Assembly: GCA_964389475.1 (NCBI GenBank) | Contig: CAYMFD010000101.1 | Coordinates: 1-13,657, forward strand | Direction of reading: 5' to 3' | Origin: CAYMFD01 sp964389475 | GTDB lineage: Bacteria; Bacteroidota; Bacteroidia; Chitinophagales; Saprospiraceae | DNA length: 13,657 nt | Part shown: one piece after another, positions 6,091 through 13,657 of the stretch | Layout of the letters: each line of letters begins with the position of its first letter | Position numbering within the stretch: position 1 is the first letter of the stretch | Program-made: the position numbers and the translations under genes | The notes under the pieces: model-generated | Database searches by the model: none | What the model was told of the DNA's origin: nothing | What the model saw: the letters and a program-made list of their open reading frames with translations, nothing else

Positions 6091-9000
6091 CAAATTGACT
6101 ACTTTAATGTAGATGGATCATGGGCCGGCAACGATGCCAATGGTAACGCCGTAATCAAATGGCGGATTACTATATGCTCAGGTCAAGATTCTGTCGACAA
6201 TCTTGTCGTACGAGTACCCGCGCTAGAGCGAGACGAGACTCAGTCTGGTGCCACTGGTATAGCCGATGAGGATAGTCCAGCAGATGATCAGGTCTGCGCT
6301 GGCGCCTGGAGTTCGAGCTATAATATATATAGGCCCGTAGACTACCAGACCACAGGTGTCCTCTTGGATATGGCCACACCTGGTGTAGAATTTCCTCGTA
6401 ATACATGTAGGGTCTACACGTGGACGTCTTACTCTAAGGACTATGACTCCTCAGCGGATGACTATGATCATTACGTGACAGCTAACTATACGTCTGGGTC
6501 GGCACCTTTAGCCAATCCGGGCTTTGACTGTAATAGCCTCAATGGATCAGATGACTTTATCAGCTGCGATAACGGTAATACCAATATTGGTACACCTATA
6601 TGTATGGACCAAGTCGACTGTGATGATGTAGCTACTAATAACTACGAGCAGATTCTAGGTCTAGCTTACGATCGTACAGATGGTCCTAACTTCCAGCCTG
6701 ATTGTGCGGGCGGTGACTATGCTTTTGACTTTACATACGAGTATGTAGTCTGCCACCACGGCGAGTCTGACTATGATGCCGGTTGTGATCTTACTGGTCC
6801 TGGAGAAAAAGGAGCCGTAGACATACTTCCTGATAGTGTGACCAATATCAACTTGAATAATAATATTATACAGCGCTTAGAGAGTCGTGGTGCAACAGTA
6901 ACAAACTTTACGCTGACTAACCCTGGTGTCAATCAGTACTTAGTGATTGACCCTCTATGGGATGGCGATGCCAACCAAAATATGGTGTTGACGACTAGTG
7001 TAATTCCTCCAGGTGTAGACGAAATGCTTGATGGCAATGAGCCAGCTACTAATAGTGTAGGCTGTGTGGACTCTCAGCCAGAGTGTGATACACTAGAGCT
7101 ATATATCGAGTGGAGGCCTAATGACCTTACGGATATGTTTAATTCTAGTAACGAGGGTTTTGAATGTGACGAGACAGGTAATATAAACGGTGGTAATGCT
7201 GCAGGAACTAATAACCTGTTCAACTACTTCACACAACCCCGCTTGACTAGCTATGAACCACTTAACGGGTATCAGAACGCAGGTACAACGGATGCTCTTG
7301 AAGGTCCTCCTACTGAGGTAGCACATAGAGGATTAGAACCTGATCCAGAATATGGTGATTGCGATAATTCTGCATTCAATACCTGCAGTGCAGGTCCAGC
7401 AGAAGATTGCTCTGGAGTAAATCTCCAGATGGGTTATTATGCAGAGATAGGTTTAGAGAAGAACACAATTTCGGTATTCCCAAATTTCTCTAATCCAAAC
7501 TTTTTTGACGTAACGTTTGAGATCATCTTTACTAATGAAGGAGAGGTTAACTTAATTGACCCAGTGCTTGAGGATGATTTAGTCATGACATTCGGTAGTT
7601 CGGCTGCTTTCTTCACGCCATTCGTTATGCCTCCTACGATAGATGCCTCTGTTATACCTGCACCATCTATTGGTGGCGGGTTTCCGATGGTTAACTCTGG
7701 TTATAATGGTGACTCTGATGTAGAGATTTTTGATGGTACTGGTGGTATAATCGAGCCGGGCGAGAGTGTACGCCTCACATTTACAGTAACTGTCGATCGT
7801 GCGGTTATCGGTAGCTCGTCTTATTCTAACCAAGCACAGGTAAATGCACCTGATTGTTTCGGTATGATGAGTTCTGATATATGGTGTGTAGGTGATGTCG
7901 ATCAGAGTACAATACAAATACTAGATTTAGATATAGCACTAGCTAAGACTGCGGTTACACCTGGCCCTTACACAATAGGTCAGACAGTAACATTTAATAT
8001 TGAGGTTATCAACCAAGGTATGGTAGACCTTCAGAATGTAGAGGTCACAGACTACATTCCTTGTGGTTTTGCCTTAGCCCCATCTAGTCTGCCTGTGTGG
8101 ACGCTTAATGGTAGTAATGCAACAGCAAACATTGCAGACTTACCAGTAGGAACGTCAGAAGATCTTACCATAGACCTTATTATACAGAACTGTGCTACAG
8201 GGCCTAACGACTGGTTAAATATTGCAGAGGTCAGCTACATGGAGGATGAGTTTGGCCGTGATGTAAGCATGGTTGATTTCGACAGTATGGCTGATAGCAA
8301 TCCTAACAATGACGCTGGTGGTGCCGCAGGTACGGGTAGTGATAACAGTGTGACGGGTGATGGTATGGGTGCACCTGGTGACGGTGACGCTGCTACTGAT
8401 GAGGATGACATGGATGTTGAGCTTATCGAAATATTCGATCTTGCTCTCACAAAAGAAATTAATACAACAGCTACACCTGGTCCATATACGCCAGGTGGTA
8501 CTGTGCAGTTTACTATAACTGTAGTTAATCAAGGTAACGTAGACGCCTTTGATGTAGACGTAGCCGATTATAACCCTACAGGTCTAGGTGATGTCACACT
8601 CGTGGCTGGCCAGACCGGTGTAGTACAGAATGCGCCTAACGATTTCACTGTAGCGTCTGTGCCAGCGGGTACGACTTCTACATTTGAGGTAGAGGCAGTA
8701 ATAGATCCTGCATTCCAGGGTCCTGCACTTGTTAATGATGCGGAGATTACAGGAGGTAGTGCTACAGCAGGTGGACCAGATGCACTAGATGCTGATAGTA
8801 CTCCAGGTGATAATGCTGATCCTAACGATCCTAATGATAACGATGTAGATGCTTCAGACGGTAGTGATGATCAAGATCCAGCTCCTGTAACATTGACACA
8901 GACGTTTGATTTGGCACTCGATAAGGTCATAGACGCAACAGCTACTCCTGGCCCATATACTCCTGGGGATGATGTTACGTTTACGGTTACAGTTTATAAC

Positions 9001-12000
9001 CAAGGATCATTAAACGCTACTAATATTATAGTAGAAGACTACCTGCCTACAGGTATGTCATTCGTAAGTAGCCCTGATTTTGCATTAGCAGGTGCATCAT
9101 ACCAAGCGACGATCCCAGCACTAGCGGGTGGCGCTTCTCAGACGTTATCGATCACATTGATGATTGATAATAACTTCCAGGGTACTGCATTGACCAATAA
9201 TGCGGAGGTTATATCTGGTACCAACGTACTAGGCATTGCAGATCAGGATAATGACCTAGCAGTACAGCATGGTTCATCAGACGATGTGTCAGAACTAGAT
9301 ACCAATAATGATGTCGATGATGACGGAGTGGGTACACCAGGTACGGTAGATAATCCTGCAGACATTGATGACTATGATCCAGAGCAGGTGATGATAGGTC
9401 AGACATTTGACCTTGCACTTGTTAAGACACTATCACCTTCAACGGTAACGCCTATCGTACCAGGTGGCACGGTGACGTTCTTAATAGAGGTATTTAATCA
9501 AGGTACAATTGATGCCTTCAATGTACAGGTTAATGATTATATCCCAGCAGGGTTGACACTAGCTGACCCTAATTGGAATGTTTCTATGGGCACAGCGTCA
9601 CTTATTAACGAGATACCTCAGATCGATGCTGGAGACAGCGAAGTAGTTACGATTACATTCACCGTGGACAGCGACTTTATGGGGTCAAGTATCACCAATG
9701 ATGCAGAGATCCAAAGCGCAGAAGACGAAAACGGTGATCCAGTCACAGATGTAGATAGTACGCCAGGTGACAATGCTGATCCTAACGATCCTAACAATGA
9801 CGATACAGCAGCTACAGACGGTAGTGATGATCAAGATCCGGAGACGATCATGATAGGTCAGATATTTGACCTTGCATTGACTAAGTCGATCAATACAGCT
9901 GCTACACCTCCACCATATGGTCCAGGTAGTACAGTACAGTTTACGATCACTATAGTTAACCAAGGCACACTAGACGCCTTTGACGTAGACGTAGCAGATT
10001 ACAATCCTGCAGGTTTAGGCGATGCAACCTTAGTAGCTGGCCAGACAGGAGTAGTACAGAATGCGCCTAACGACTTTACAGTAGCAACTGTTGCTGCAGG
10101 TACTACCCGTACGTTCGAAGTAGAGGCCACGATCGACGCTGCATTCATGGGCTCTAGTCTCATCAATGATGCAGAGATCACAGGAGGTAGTGATACACCA
10201 GGTGGACCAGATGTTACAGACGTAGATAGTACGCCAGGAGATAACGCTGATCCTAATGATCCTAACGATGATGATGTAGATGCTACTGATGGTAGTGATG
10301 ATCAGGATCCAGCAGAGATTATGATCGGTCAGGTATTTGACCTTGCGTTGATCAAGACATTCGCTAGTAGCAGTGTGACACCGATCGTACCAGGTGCTAC
10401 CGTGACATTTGATATCACGGTCTTTAACCAGGGTTCGCTCGATGCCTTTAATATCAATGTAAATGACTACACACCAGCAGGACTCACATTGACTGATCCT
10501 AACTGGACACAAGTAGGACCTGTTGCTGATCTTAATACACCGATCGCATTTATTGCGGCCGGTGATGATGCTACAGTTTCTGTGACATACACAGTAGATG
10601 CTGACTTTATGGGTTCTAGTATCACTAACAATGCTGAGATCAGTAGTGCGGATGATGACAACGATCCTACGAATACGCCTCCTACAGATGTAGATAGTAC
10701 GCCAGATAGCGAGGATGGTAGTGTGCCAGATCCAAATGATGATGACACAACAGATACTAACGGTAATGACGATTATGATCCGGCGACTATTCCTATTGCA
10801 CAGACATTTGACCTTGCACTTGTTAAGACACTATCACCTGCAACGGTAACACCTATCGTACCAGGTGGCACAGTAACCTTCTTAATAGAAGTGTTTAACC
10901 AAGGTACAGTAGATGCCTTTAACGTACAGGTCAGTGATTATATCCCAGCAGGGTTGACACTAGCTGACCCTAATTGGAATGTTTCTATGGGCACAGCGTC
11001 ACTGATTAACGAGATTCCTCGGATTGATGCTGGAGAGAGCGAAGTTGTGGCCATCACGTTTACAGTTGACAGCGACTTCATGGGTACTAGCATTACCAAT
11101 GATGCGGAGATAGAGAGTGCTGAAGACGAAAATGGTGATCCAGTCACAGACGTAGACAGTACACCAGGTGACAATGCTGATCCTAACGATCCTAATAATG
11201 ATGACACTGCTGCAACAGACGGTAGTGATGACCAAGATCCAGCGACGATCATGATCGGTCAGACATTCGATTTAGCACTGACAAAAATGATAAATACAGC
11301 TGCTACACCTCCACCATATGGTCCAGGTAGTACAGTACAGTTTACAATCACTATAGTTAACCAAGGTACACTAGACGCCTTTGACGTAGACGTAGCAGAT
11401 TACAATCCTGCAGGTCTAGGTGACGCAACATTAGTTGCTGGCCAGATGGGAGTCGTACAGAATGCGCCTAATGACTTTACAGTAGCAACTGTTGCTGCAG
11501 GTACTACCCGTACCTTCGAAGTAGAGGCCACGATTGACGCTGCATTTATGGGGTCAAGTCTTATCAATGATGCGGAGATCACAGGCGGTAGTGAGACACC
11601 AGGTGGACCAGATGCGACAGATGTAGATAGTACGCCAGGCGATAACGCTGATCCTAATGATCCTAATGATGATGATGTAGATGCTACAGATGGTAGTGAT
11701 GATCAGGATCCAGCAGAGATTATGATCGGTCAGGTATTTGACCTTGCGTTGATCAAGACATTCGCTAGTAGCAGTGTGACACCGATCGTACCAGGTGCTA
11801 CCGTGACATTTGATATCACGGTCTTTAACCAGGGTTCGCTCGATGCCTTTAATATCAATGTAAATGACTACACACCAGCAGGACTCACATTGACTGATCC
11901 TAACTGGACACAAGTGGGACCTGTTGCTGATCTCAATACACCGATCGCATTTATTGCTTCGGGTGATGACGCTACAGTTTCTGTTACATATACAGTAGAT

Positions 12001-13657
12001 GCTGACTTTATGGGTTCTAGTATCACTAACAATGCTGAGATCAGCAGCGCTGATGATGACAATGATCCTACGAATACGCCTCCTACTGATATCGATAGTA
12101 CGCCAGATAGTGAGGATGGAACTGTGCCAGATCCTAACGATGATGACACGACCGATACTAACGGTAATGACGATTATGATCCAGCGACTATACCAGTAGC
12201 ACAGACATTTGACCTTGCACTAGTCAAGACAGTGTCACCAGCGACGGTAACGCCTATCGTACCAGGAGGTACAGTTACCTTCTTGATCGAGGTATTTAAC
12301 CAAGGTACAGTAGATGCCTTCAACGTACAAGTCAATGACTATGTACCAGCTGGCCTTACACTTGCAGATCCTACTTGGAATGAAAGTGCGGGAGTAGCTA
12401 CTCTCATCAATGAGATACCACGTATCGATGTAGGTGAGAGCGAGGTGGTAACCATCACGTTTACAGTCGACAGCGACTTTATGGGCACGACCATTGTTAA
12501 TGATGCGGAGATCGAGAGTGCCGAGGATGTGGACGGTGATCCAGCTACAGATGTAGATAGTACACCAGGTGATAACGCTGATCCTAACGATCCTAACGAT
12601 GATGACACCGCTGCCACAGATGGTAGTGATGATCAGGATCCTGCGGATATTACAATAGTACAGACGTTTGACCTTGCATTGACTAAGACTCTTAATACGA
12701 TCGCAACGCCTCCTCCATATGCAGGTGGTAGTACCGTTCAGTTTACGATCTCAGTCGTTAACCAAGGTACACTCGATGCCTTTGATGTAGACGTAGCAGA
12801 TTACAATCCTACAGGTCTGGGTGATGCGACTTTAGTAGCAGGCCAGACAGGAGTTGTCGAGAATGCGCCTAATGACTTCACTGTAGCCTCAGTACCAGCA
12901 GGTACGACTGTTACCTTCGAGGTAGAGGCGACTATAGATGCAGGATTTATGGGCTCAAGCCTTATAAATGATGCAGAGATCACAGGCGGTAGTGAGACAC
13001 CAGGTGGACCAGATGCTACAGATGTAGATAGTACACCAGGAGACAACGCTGATCCTAATGATCCTAATGATAACGATGTAGACGCTACAGACGGTAGTGA
13101 TGATCAGGATCCAGCATTGATTCCTATCGGTCAGACATTTGACCTTGCGTTGGTCAAGATGTTTGCTAGTAGTAGTGTGACGCCGATCGTGCCAGGTGCT
13201 ACCGTGACATTTGATATCACGGTCTTTAACCAGGGTTCGCTCGATGCCTTTAATATCAATGTAAATGACTACACGCCAGCAGGCGTCACATTGACAGACC
13301 CTAACTGGACGCAAGTAGGACCTGTTGCAGATCTTAATACACCTATCGCATTTATTGCGGCCGGTGATGATGCTACAGTTTCTGTGACGTACACAGTAAA
13401 TGCTGACTTCCAGGGTACGAGTATCACTAACAATGCTGAGATCAGCAGTGCTGATGATGACAATGATCCTACTAATACGCCTCCTACAGATATCGATAGT
13501 ACACCTGATAGTGAGGATGGTAGTGTACCAGATCCTAACGATAACGACACGACCGATACTAACGGTAATGACGATTATGATCCGGCGACGATACCAGTAG
13601 TGCAGACATTTGACCTTGCACTAGTCAAGACAGTGTCACCAGCGACGGTAACGCCTA
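6034..13657 (+). CDS. giant exported DUF11-repeat protein (3' end beyond the window)
   Basis: The frame is open for 2541 codons from ATG 6034 to the right edge. Residues 1-19 form a signal peptide (MKYFLPTLFLLLAAFTASA) with likely cleavage before Q20. Residues 20 to about 470 form an Asp/Asn-rich head with 16 cysteines that I cannot assign to a family. Two divergent DUF11-like modules follow (about 472-631 and 632-800), each with two cysteines. From residue 801 come Cys-free modules of 153-167 aa starting at 801, 958, 1125, 1278, 1435, 1592, 1745, 1902, 2059, 2212, 2369 and 2526. Each begins FDLALxK, has a VNQG/FNQG-containing beta-sandwich core and ends in an Asp-rich linker such as DVDSTPGDNADPNDPND. 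The DUF11 family occurs in bacterial surface proteins. The linkers resemble acidic Ca2+-binding repeats, so a Ca2+-stiffened extracellular stalk or adhesin is inferred. Export would be by Sec and then perhaps type IX secretion, but the sorting domain is not visible. The start is fixed by the signal peptide. Confidence 0.9.
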   Translation, partial: MKYFLPTLFLLLAAFTASAQIDYFNVDGSWAGNDANGNAVIKWRITICSGQDSVDNLVVRVPALERDETQSGATGIADEDSPADDQVCAGAWSSSYNIYRPVDYQTTGVLLDMATPGVEFPRNTCRVYTWTSYSKDYDSSADDYDHYVTANYTSGSAPLANPGFDCNSLNGSDDFISCDNGNTNIGTPICMDQVDCDDVATNNYEQILGLAYDRTDGPNFQPDCAGGDYAFDFTYEYVVCHHGESDYDAGCDLTGPGEKGAVDILPDSVTNINLNNNIIQRLESRGATVTNFTLTNPGVNQYLVIDPLWDGDANQNMVLTTSVIPPGVDEMLDGNEPATNSVGCVDSQPECDTLELYIEWRPNDLTDMFNSSNEGFECDETGNINGGNAAGTNNLFNYFTQPRLTSYEPLNGYQNAGTTDALEGPPTEVAHRGLEPDPEYGDCDNSAFNTCSAGPAEDCSGVNLQMGYYAEIGLEKNTISVFPNFSNPNFFDVTFEIIFTNEGEVNLIDPVLEDDLVMTFGSSAAFFTPFVMPPTIDASVIPAPSIGGGFPMVNSGYNGDSDVEIFDGTGGIIEPGESVRLTFTVTVDRAVIGSSSYSNQAQVNAPDCFGMMSSDIWCVGDVDQSTIQILDLDIALAKTAVTPGPYTIGQTVTFNIEVINQGMVDLQNVEVTDYIPCGFALAPSSLPVWTLNGSNATANIADLPVGTSEDLTIDLIIQNCATGPNDWLNIAEVSYMEDEFGRDVSMVDFDSMADSNPNNDAGGAAGTGSDNSVTGDGMGAPGDGDAATDEDDMDVELIEIFDLALTKEINTTATPGPYTPGGTVQFTITVVNQGNVDAFDVDVADYNPTGLGDVTLVAGQTGVVQNAPNDFTVASVPAGTTSTFEVEAVIDPAFQGPALVNDAEITGGSATAGGPDALDADSTPGDNADPNDPNDNDVDASDGSDDQDPAPVTLTQTFDLALDKVIDATATPGPYTPGDDVTFTVTVYNQGSLNATNIIVEDYLPTGMSFVSSPDFALAGASYQATIPALAGGASQTLSITLMIDNNFQGTALTNNAEVISGTNVLGIADQDNDLAVQHGSSDDVSELDTNNDVDDDGVGTPGTVDNPADIDDYDPEQVMIGQTFDLALVKTLSPSTVTPIVPGGTVTFLIEVFNQGTIDAFNVQVNDYIPAGLTLADPNWNVSMGTASLINEIPQIDAGDSEVVTITFTVDSDFMGSSITNDAEIQSAEDENGDPVTDVDSTPGDNADPNDPNNDDTAATDGSDDQDPETIMIGQIFDLALTKSINTAATPPPYGPGSTVQFTITIVNQGTLDAFDVDVADYNPAGLGDATLVAGQTGVVQNAPNDFTVATVAAGTTRTFEVEATIDAAFMGSSLINDAEITGGSDTPGGPDVTDVDSTPGDNADPNDPNDDDVDATDGSDDQDPAEIMIGQVFDLALIKTFASSSVTPIVPGATVTFDITVFNQGSLDAFNINVNDYTPAGLTLTDPNWTQVGPVADLNTPIAFIAAGDDATVSVTYTVDADFMGSSITNNAEISSADDDNDPTNTPPTDVDSTPDSEDGSVPDPNDDDTTDTNGNDDYDPATIPIAQTFDLALVKTLSPATVTPIVPGGTVTFLIEVFNQGTVDAFNVQVSDYIPAGLTLADPNWNVSMGTASLINEIPRIDAGESEVVAITFTVDSDFMGTSITNDAEIESAEDENGDPVTDVDSTPGDNADPNDPNNDDTAATDGSDDQDPATIMIGQTFDLALTKMINTAATPPPYGPGSTVQFTITIVNQGTLDAFDVDVADYNPAGLGDATLVAGQMGVVQNAPNDFTVATVAAGTTRTFEVEATIDAAFMGSSLINDAEITGGSETPGGPDATDVDSTPGDNADPNDPNDDDVDATDGSDDQDPAEIMIGQVFDLALIKTFASSSVTPIVPGATVTFDITVFNQGSLDAFNINVNDYTPAGLTLTDPNWTQVGPVADLNTPIAFIASGDDATVSVTYTVDADFMGSSITNNAEISSADDDNDPTNTPPTDIDSTPDSEDGTVPDPNDDDTTDTNGNDDYDPATIPVAQTFDLALVKTVSPATVTPIVPGGTVTFLIEVFNQGTVDAFNVQVNDYVPAGLTLADPTWNESAGVATLINEIPRIDVGESEVVTITFTVDSDFMGTTIVNDAEIESAEDVDGDPATDVDSTPGDNADPNDPNDDDTAATDGSDDQDPADITIVQTFDLALTKTLNTIATPPPYAGGSTVQFTISVVNQGTLDAFDVDVADYNPTGLGDATLVAGQTGVVENAPNDFTVASVPAGTTVTFEVEATIDAGFMGSSLINDAEITGGSETPGGPDATDVDSTPGDNADPNDPNDNDVDATDGSDDQDPALIPIGQTFDLALVKMFASSSVTPIVPGATVTFDITVFNQGSLDAFNINVNDYTPAGVTLTDPNWTQVGPVADLNTPIAFIAAGDDATVSVTYTVNADFQGTSITNNAEISSADDDNDPTNTPPTDIDSTPDSEDGSVPDPNDNDTTDTNGNDDYDPATIPVVQTFDLALVKTVSPATVTP
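7447..8433 (+). other. two divergent N-terminal DUF11-like modules
   Basis: The first (7447-7926, 160 aa) begins IGLEKNTISVFPN and carries FEIIFTNEGEV and the FTVTVDR strand. The second (7927-8433, 169 aa) begins LDIALAKTAVTPGPY and carries VINQGMVDLQNVEVTDYIP. Both contain two cysteines, unlike all later modules. The second has a Gly/Asp-rich linker instead of the standard acidic one. They look like the oldest members of the array. Confidence 0.7.
8434..9405 (+). repeat. module A (8434-8904) and unique module D (8905-9405), before the regular array
   Basis: 8434-8904 is 471 bp (157 aa), the same length and type as the later A modules (LTKEINTTATPGPY, DVDVADYNPTGLGD, NDAEITGG), with more sequence divergence. 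8905-9405 is 501 bp (167 aa). It starts like A (TATPGPYTPG) but has a different second half and an unusual linker (VSELDTNNDVDDDGVGTPG), so it looks chimeric. Module labels are mine. Confidence 0.8.
9406..10806 (+). repeat. higher-order repeat copy 1 (modules C-A-B, 1401 bp)
   Basis: Module C 9406-9864 (459 bp, LVKTLSPSTVTPIVPGG), module A 9865-10335 (471 bp, LTKSINTAATPPPYGPG) and module B 10336-10806 (471 bp, LIKTFASSSVTPIVPGA). Each boundary is the TTT of a FDLAL motif. The unit is 467 codons, so gain or loss of whole units keeps the reading frame. Confidence 0.93.
10807..12207 (+). repeat. higher-order repeat copy 2 (modules C-A-B, 1401 bp)
   Basis: Module C 10807-11265, A 11266-11736 and B 11737-12207, with the same 459/471/471 bp spacing as copy 1. 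The A/B junction and first third of module B (11689-11915) are identical base for base to 10288-10514 of copy 1. The remainder of B differs at roughly 27 positions, mostly synonymous, counted by eye. Confidence 0.93.
12208..13608 (+). repeat. higher-order repeat copy 3 (modules C-A-B, 1401 bp)
   Basis: Module C 12208-12666, A 12667-13137 and B 13138-13608, again with exact 459/471/471 bp spacing. It is somewhat more diverged from copies 1 and 2 than they are from each other in the A module (LTKTLNTIATPPPYAGG) and C module (ADPTWNESAGVA). Long identical stretches remain in B. Confidence 0.93.
13609..13657 (+). repeat. start of higher-order repeat copy 4 (module C, truncated by the window)
   Basis: Encodes FDLALVKTVSPATVTP, identical over these 16 residues to the start of copy 3 at 12208. 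The array therefore continues past the right edge and its total length is unknown. Confidence 0.9.

Noticed and set aside
8815..13120. Dense, regularly spaced GATC sites and short GATCCTAAY direct repeats in each linker, resembling iterons or a methylation-control region
   Set aside because: They recur because the linkers encode Asp-Pro-Asn-Asp-Pro and Asp-Gln-Asp with GAT codons. Their spacing follows the protein modules, so coding explains them.
9999..13550. Long open frames on the minus strand that recur with the repeats
   Set aside because: They are antisense shadows of the strongly biased repeat coding frame. Their translations are Ser/Val-rich or Ile/Cys/Arg-rich low-complexity strings with no start context or family resemblance.
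9406..13657. Direct repeats at regular spacing, considered as a CRISPR array or nested mobile elements
   Set aside because: The repeat units are 459-471 bp, contiguous and in frame, with no short unique spacers, no terminal inverted repeats and no transposase.

Overview
This window looks like chromosomal DNA from a member of the Bacteroidota, most plausibly a Saprospiria-type marine or sludge bacterium (Lewinella/Saprospira relatives). The evidence is indirect. Two genes are preceded by an exact TAnnTTTG element, the Bacteroidota -7 promoter box. The secreted giant protein has a signal peptide with Gln right after the predicted cleavage site, a Bacteroidota habit. Its DUF11-type modules with Asp-rich linkers are of the kind common in that group. 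No start codon has a strong Shine-Dalgarno sequence. No 16S or other phylogenetic marker that I can search is present, so the family-level placement is inference.

Layout, left to right, all genes on the + strand. Positions 1-217 hold a GC-rich stem-loop and possibly the 3' end of an upstream reading frame, then a -7 box. Positions 218-1639 encode a TrmA/RlmD-family 23S rRNA m5U methyltransferase with its iron-sulfur cysteines and catalytic residues intact. An 8-bp overlapping gene (1632-1982) encodes a 116-aa protein of unknown function. A 194-bp intergenic stretch carries a weak terminator-like hairpin and a -7 box buried inside another hairpin. Positions 2177-5737 encode the replicative DNA polymerase III alpha subunit DnaE (1186 aa), with an apparently complete PHP metal site. 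A 296-bp intergenic region follows, with several inverted repeats.

From 6034 to the right edge one reading frame stays open for 2541 codons and runs out of the window. It encodes a signal peptide, a Cys-containing head of about 450 residues that I do not recognise, and then at least 14 DUF11-like beta-sandwich modules separated by Asp-rich, probably Ca2+-binding linkers. From 9406 onwards three module types (here C, A and B, of 153, 157 and 157 aa) recur in strict C-A-B order. This gives a higher-order tandem repeat with an exact 1401-bp (467-codon) period: three full copies plus the start of a fourth. Parts of these copies are identical at DNA level over more than 200 bp, so expansion or homogenisation is recent. 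The protein is best read as a giant exported, surface-bound or released stalk/adhesin. Its C-terminus, where a type IX secretion sorting domain might lie, is outside the window.

The first three genes are housekeeping (ribosome modification and replication). The repeat protein is the accessory and most interesting part. I see no tRNA, rRNA, CRISPR array, insertion sequence or phage gene.
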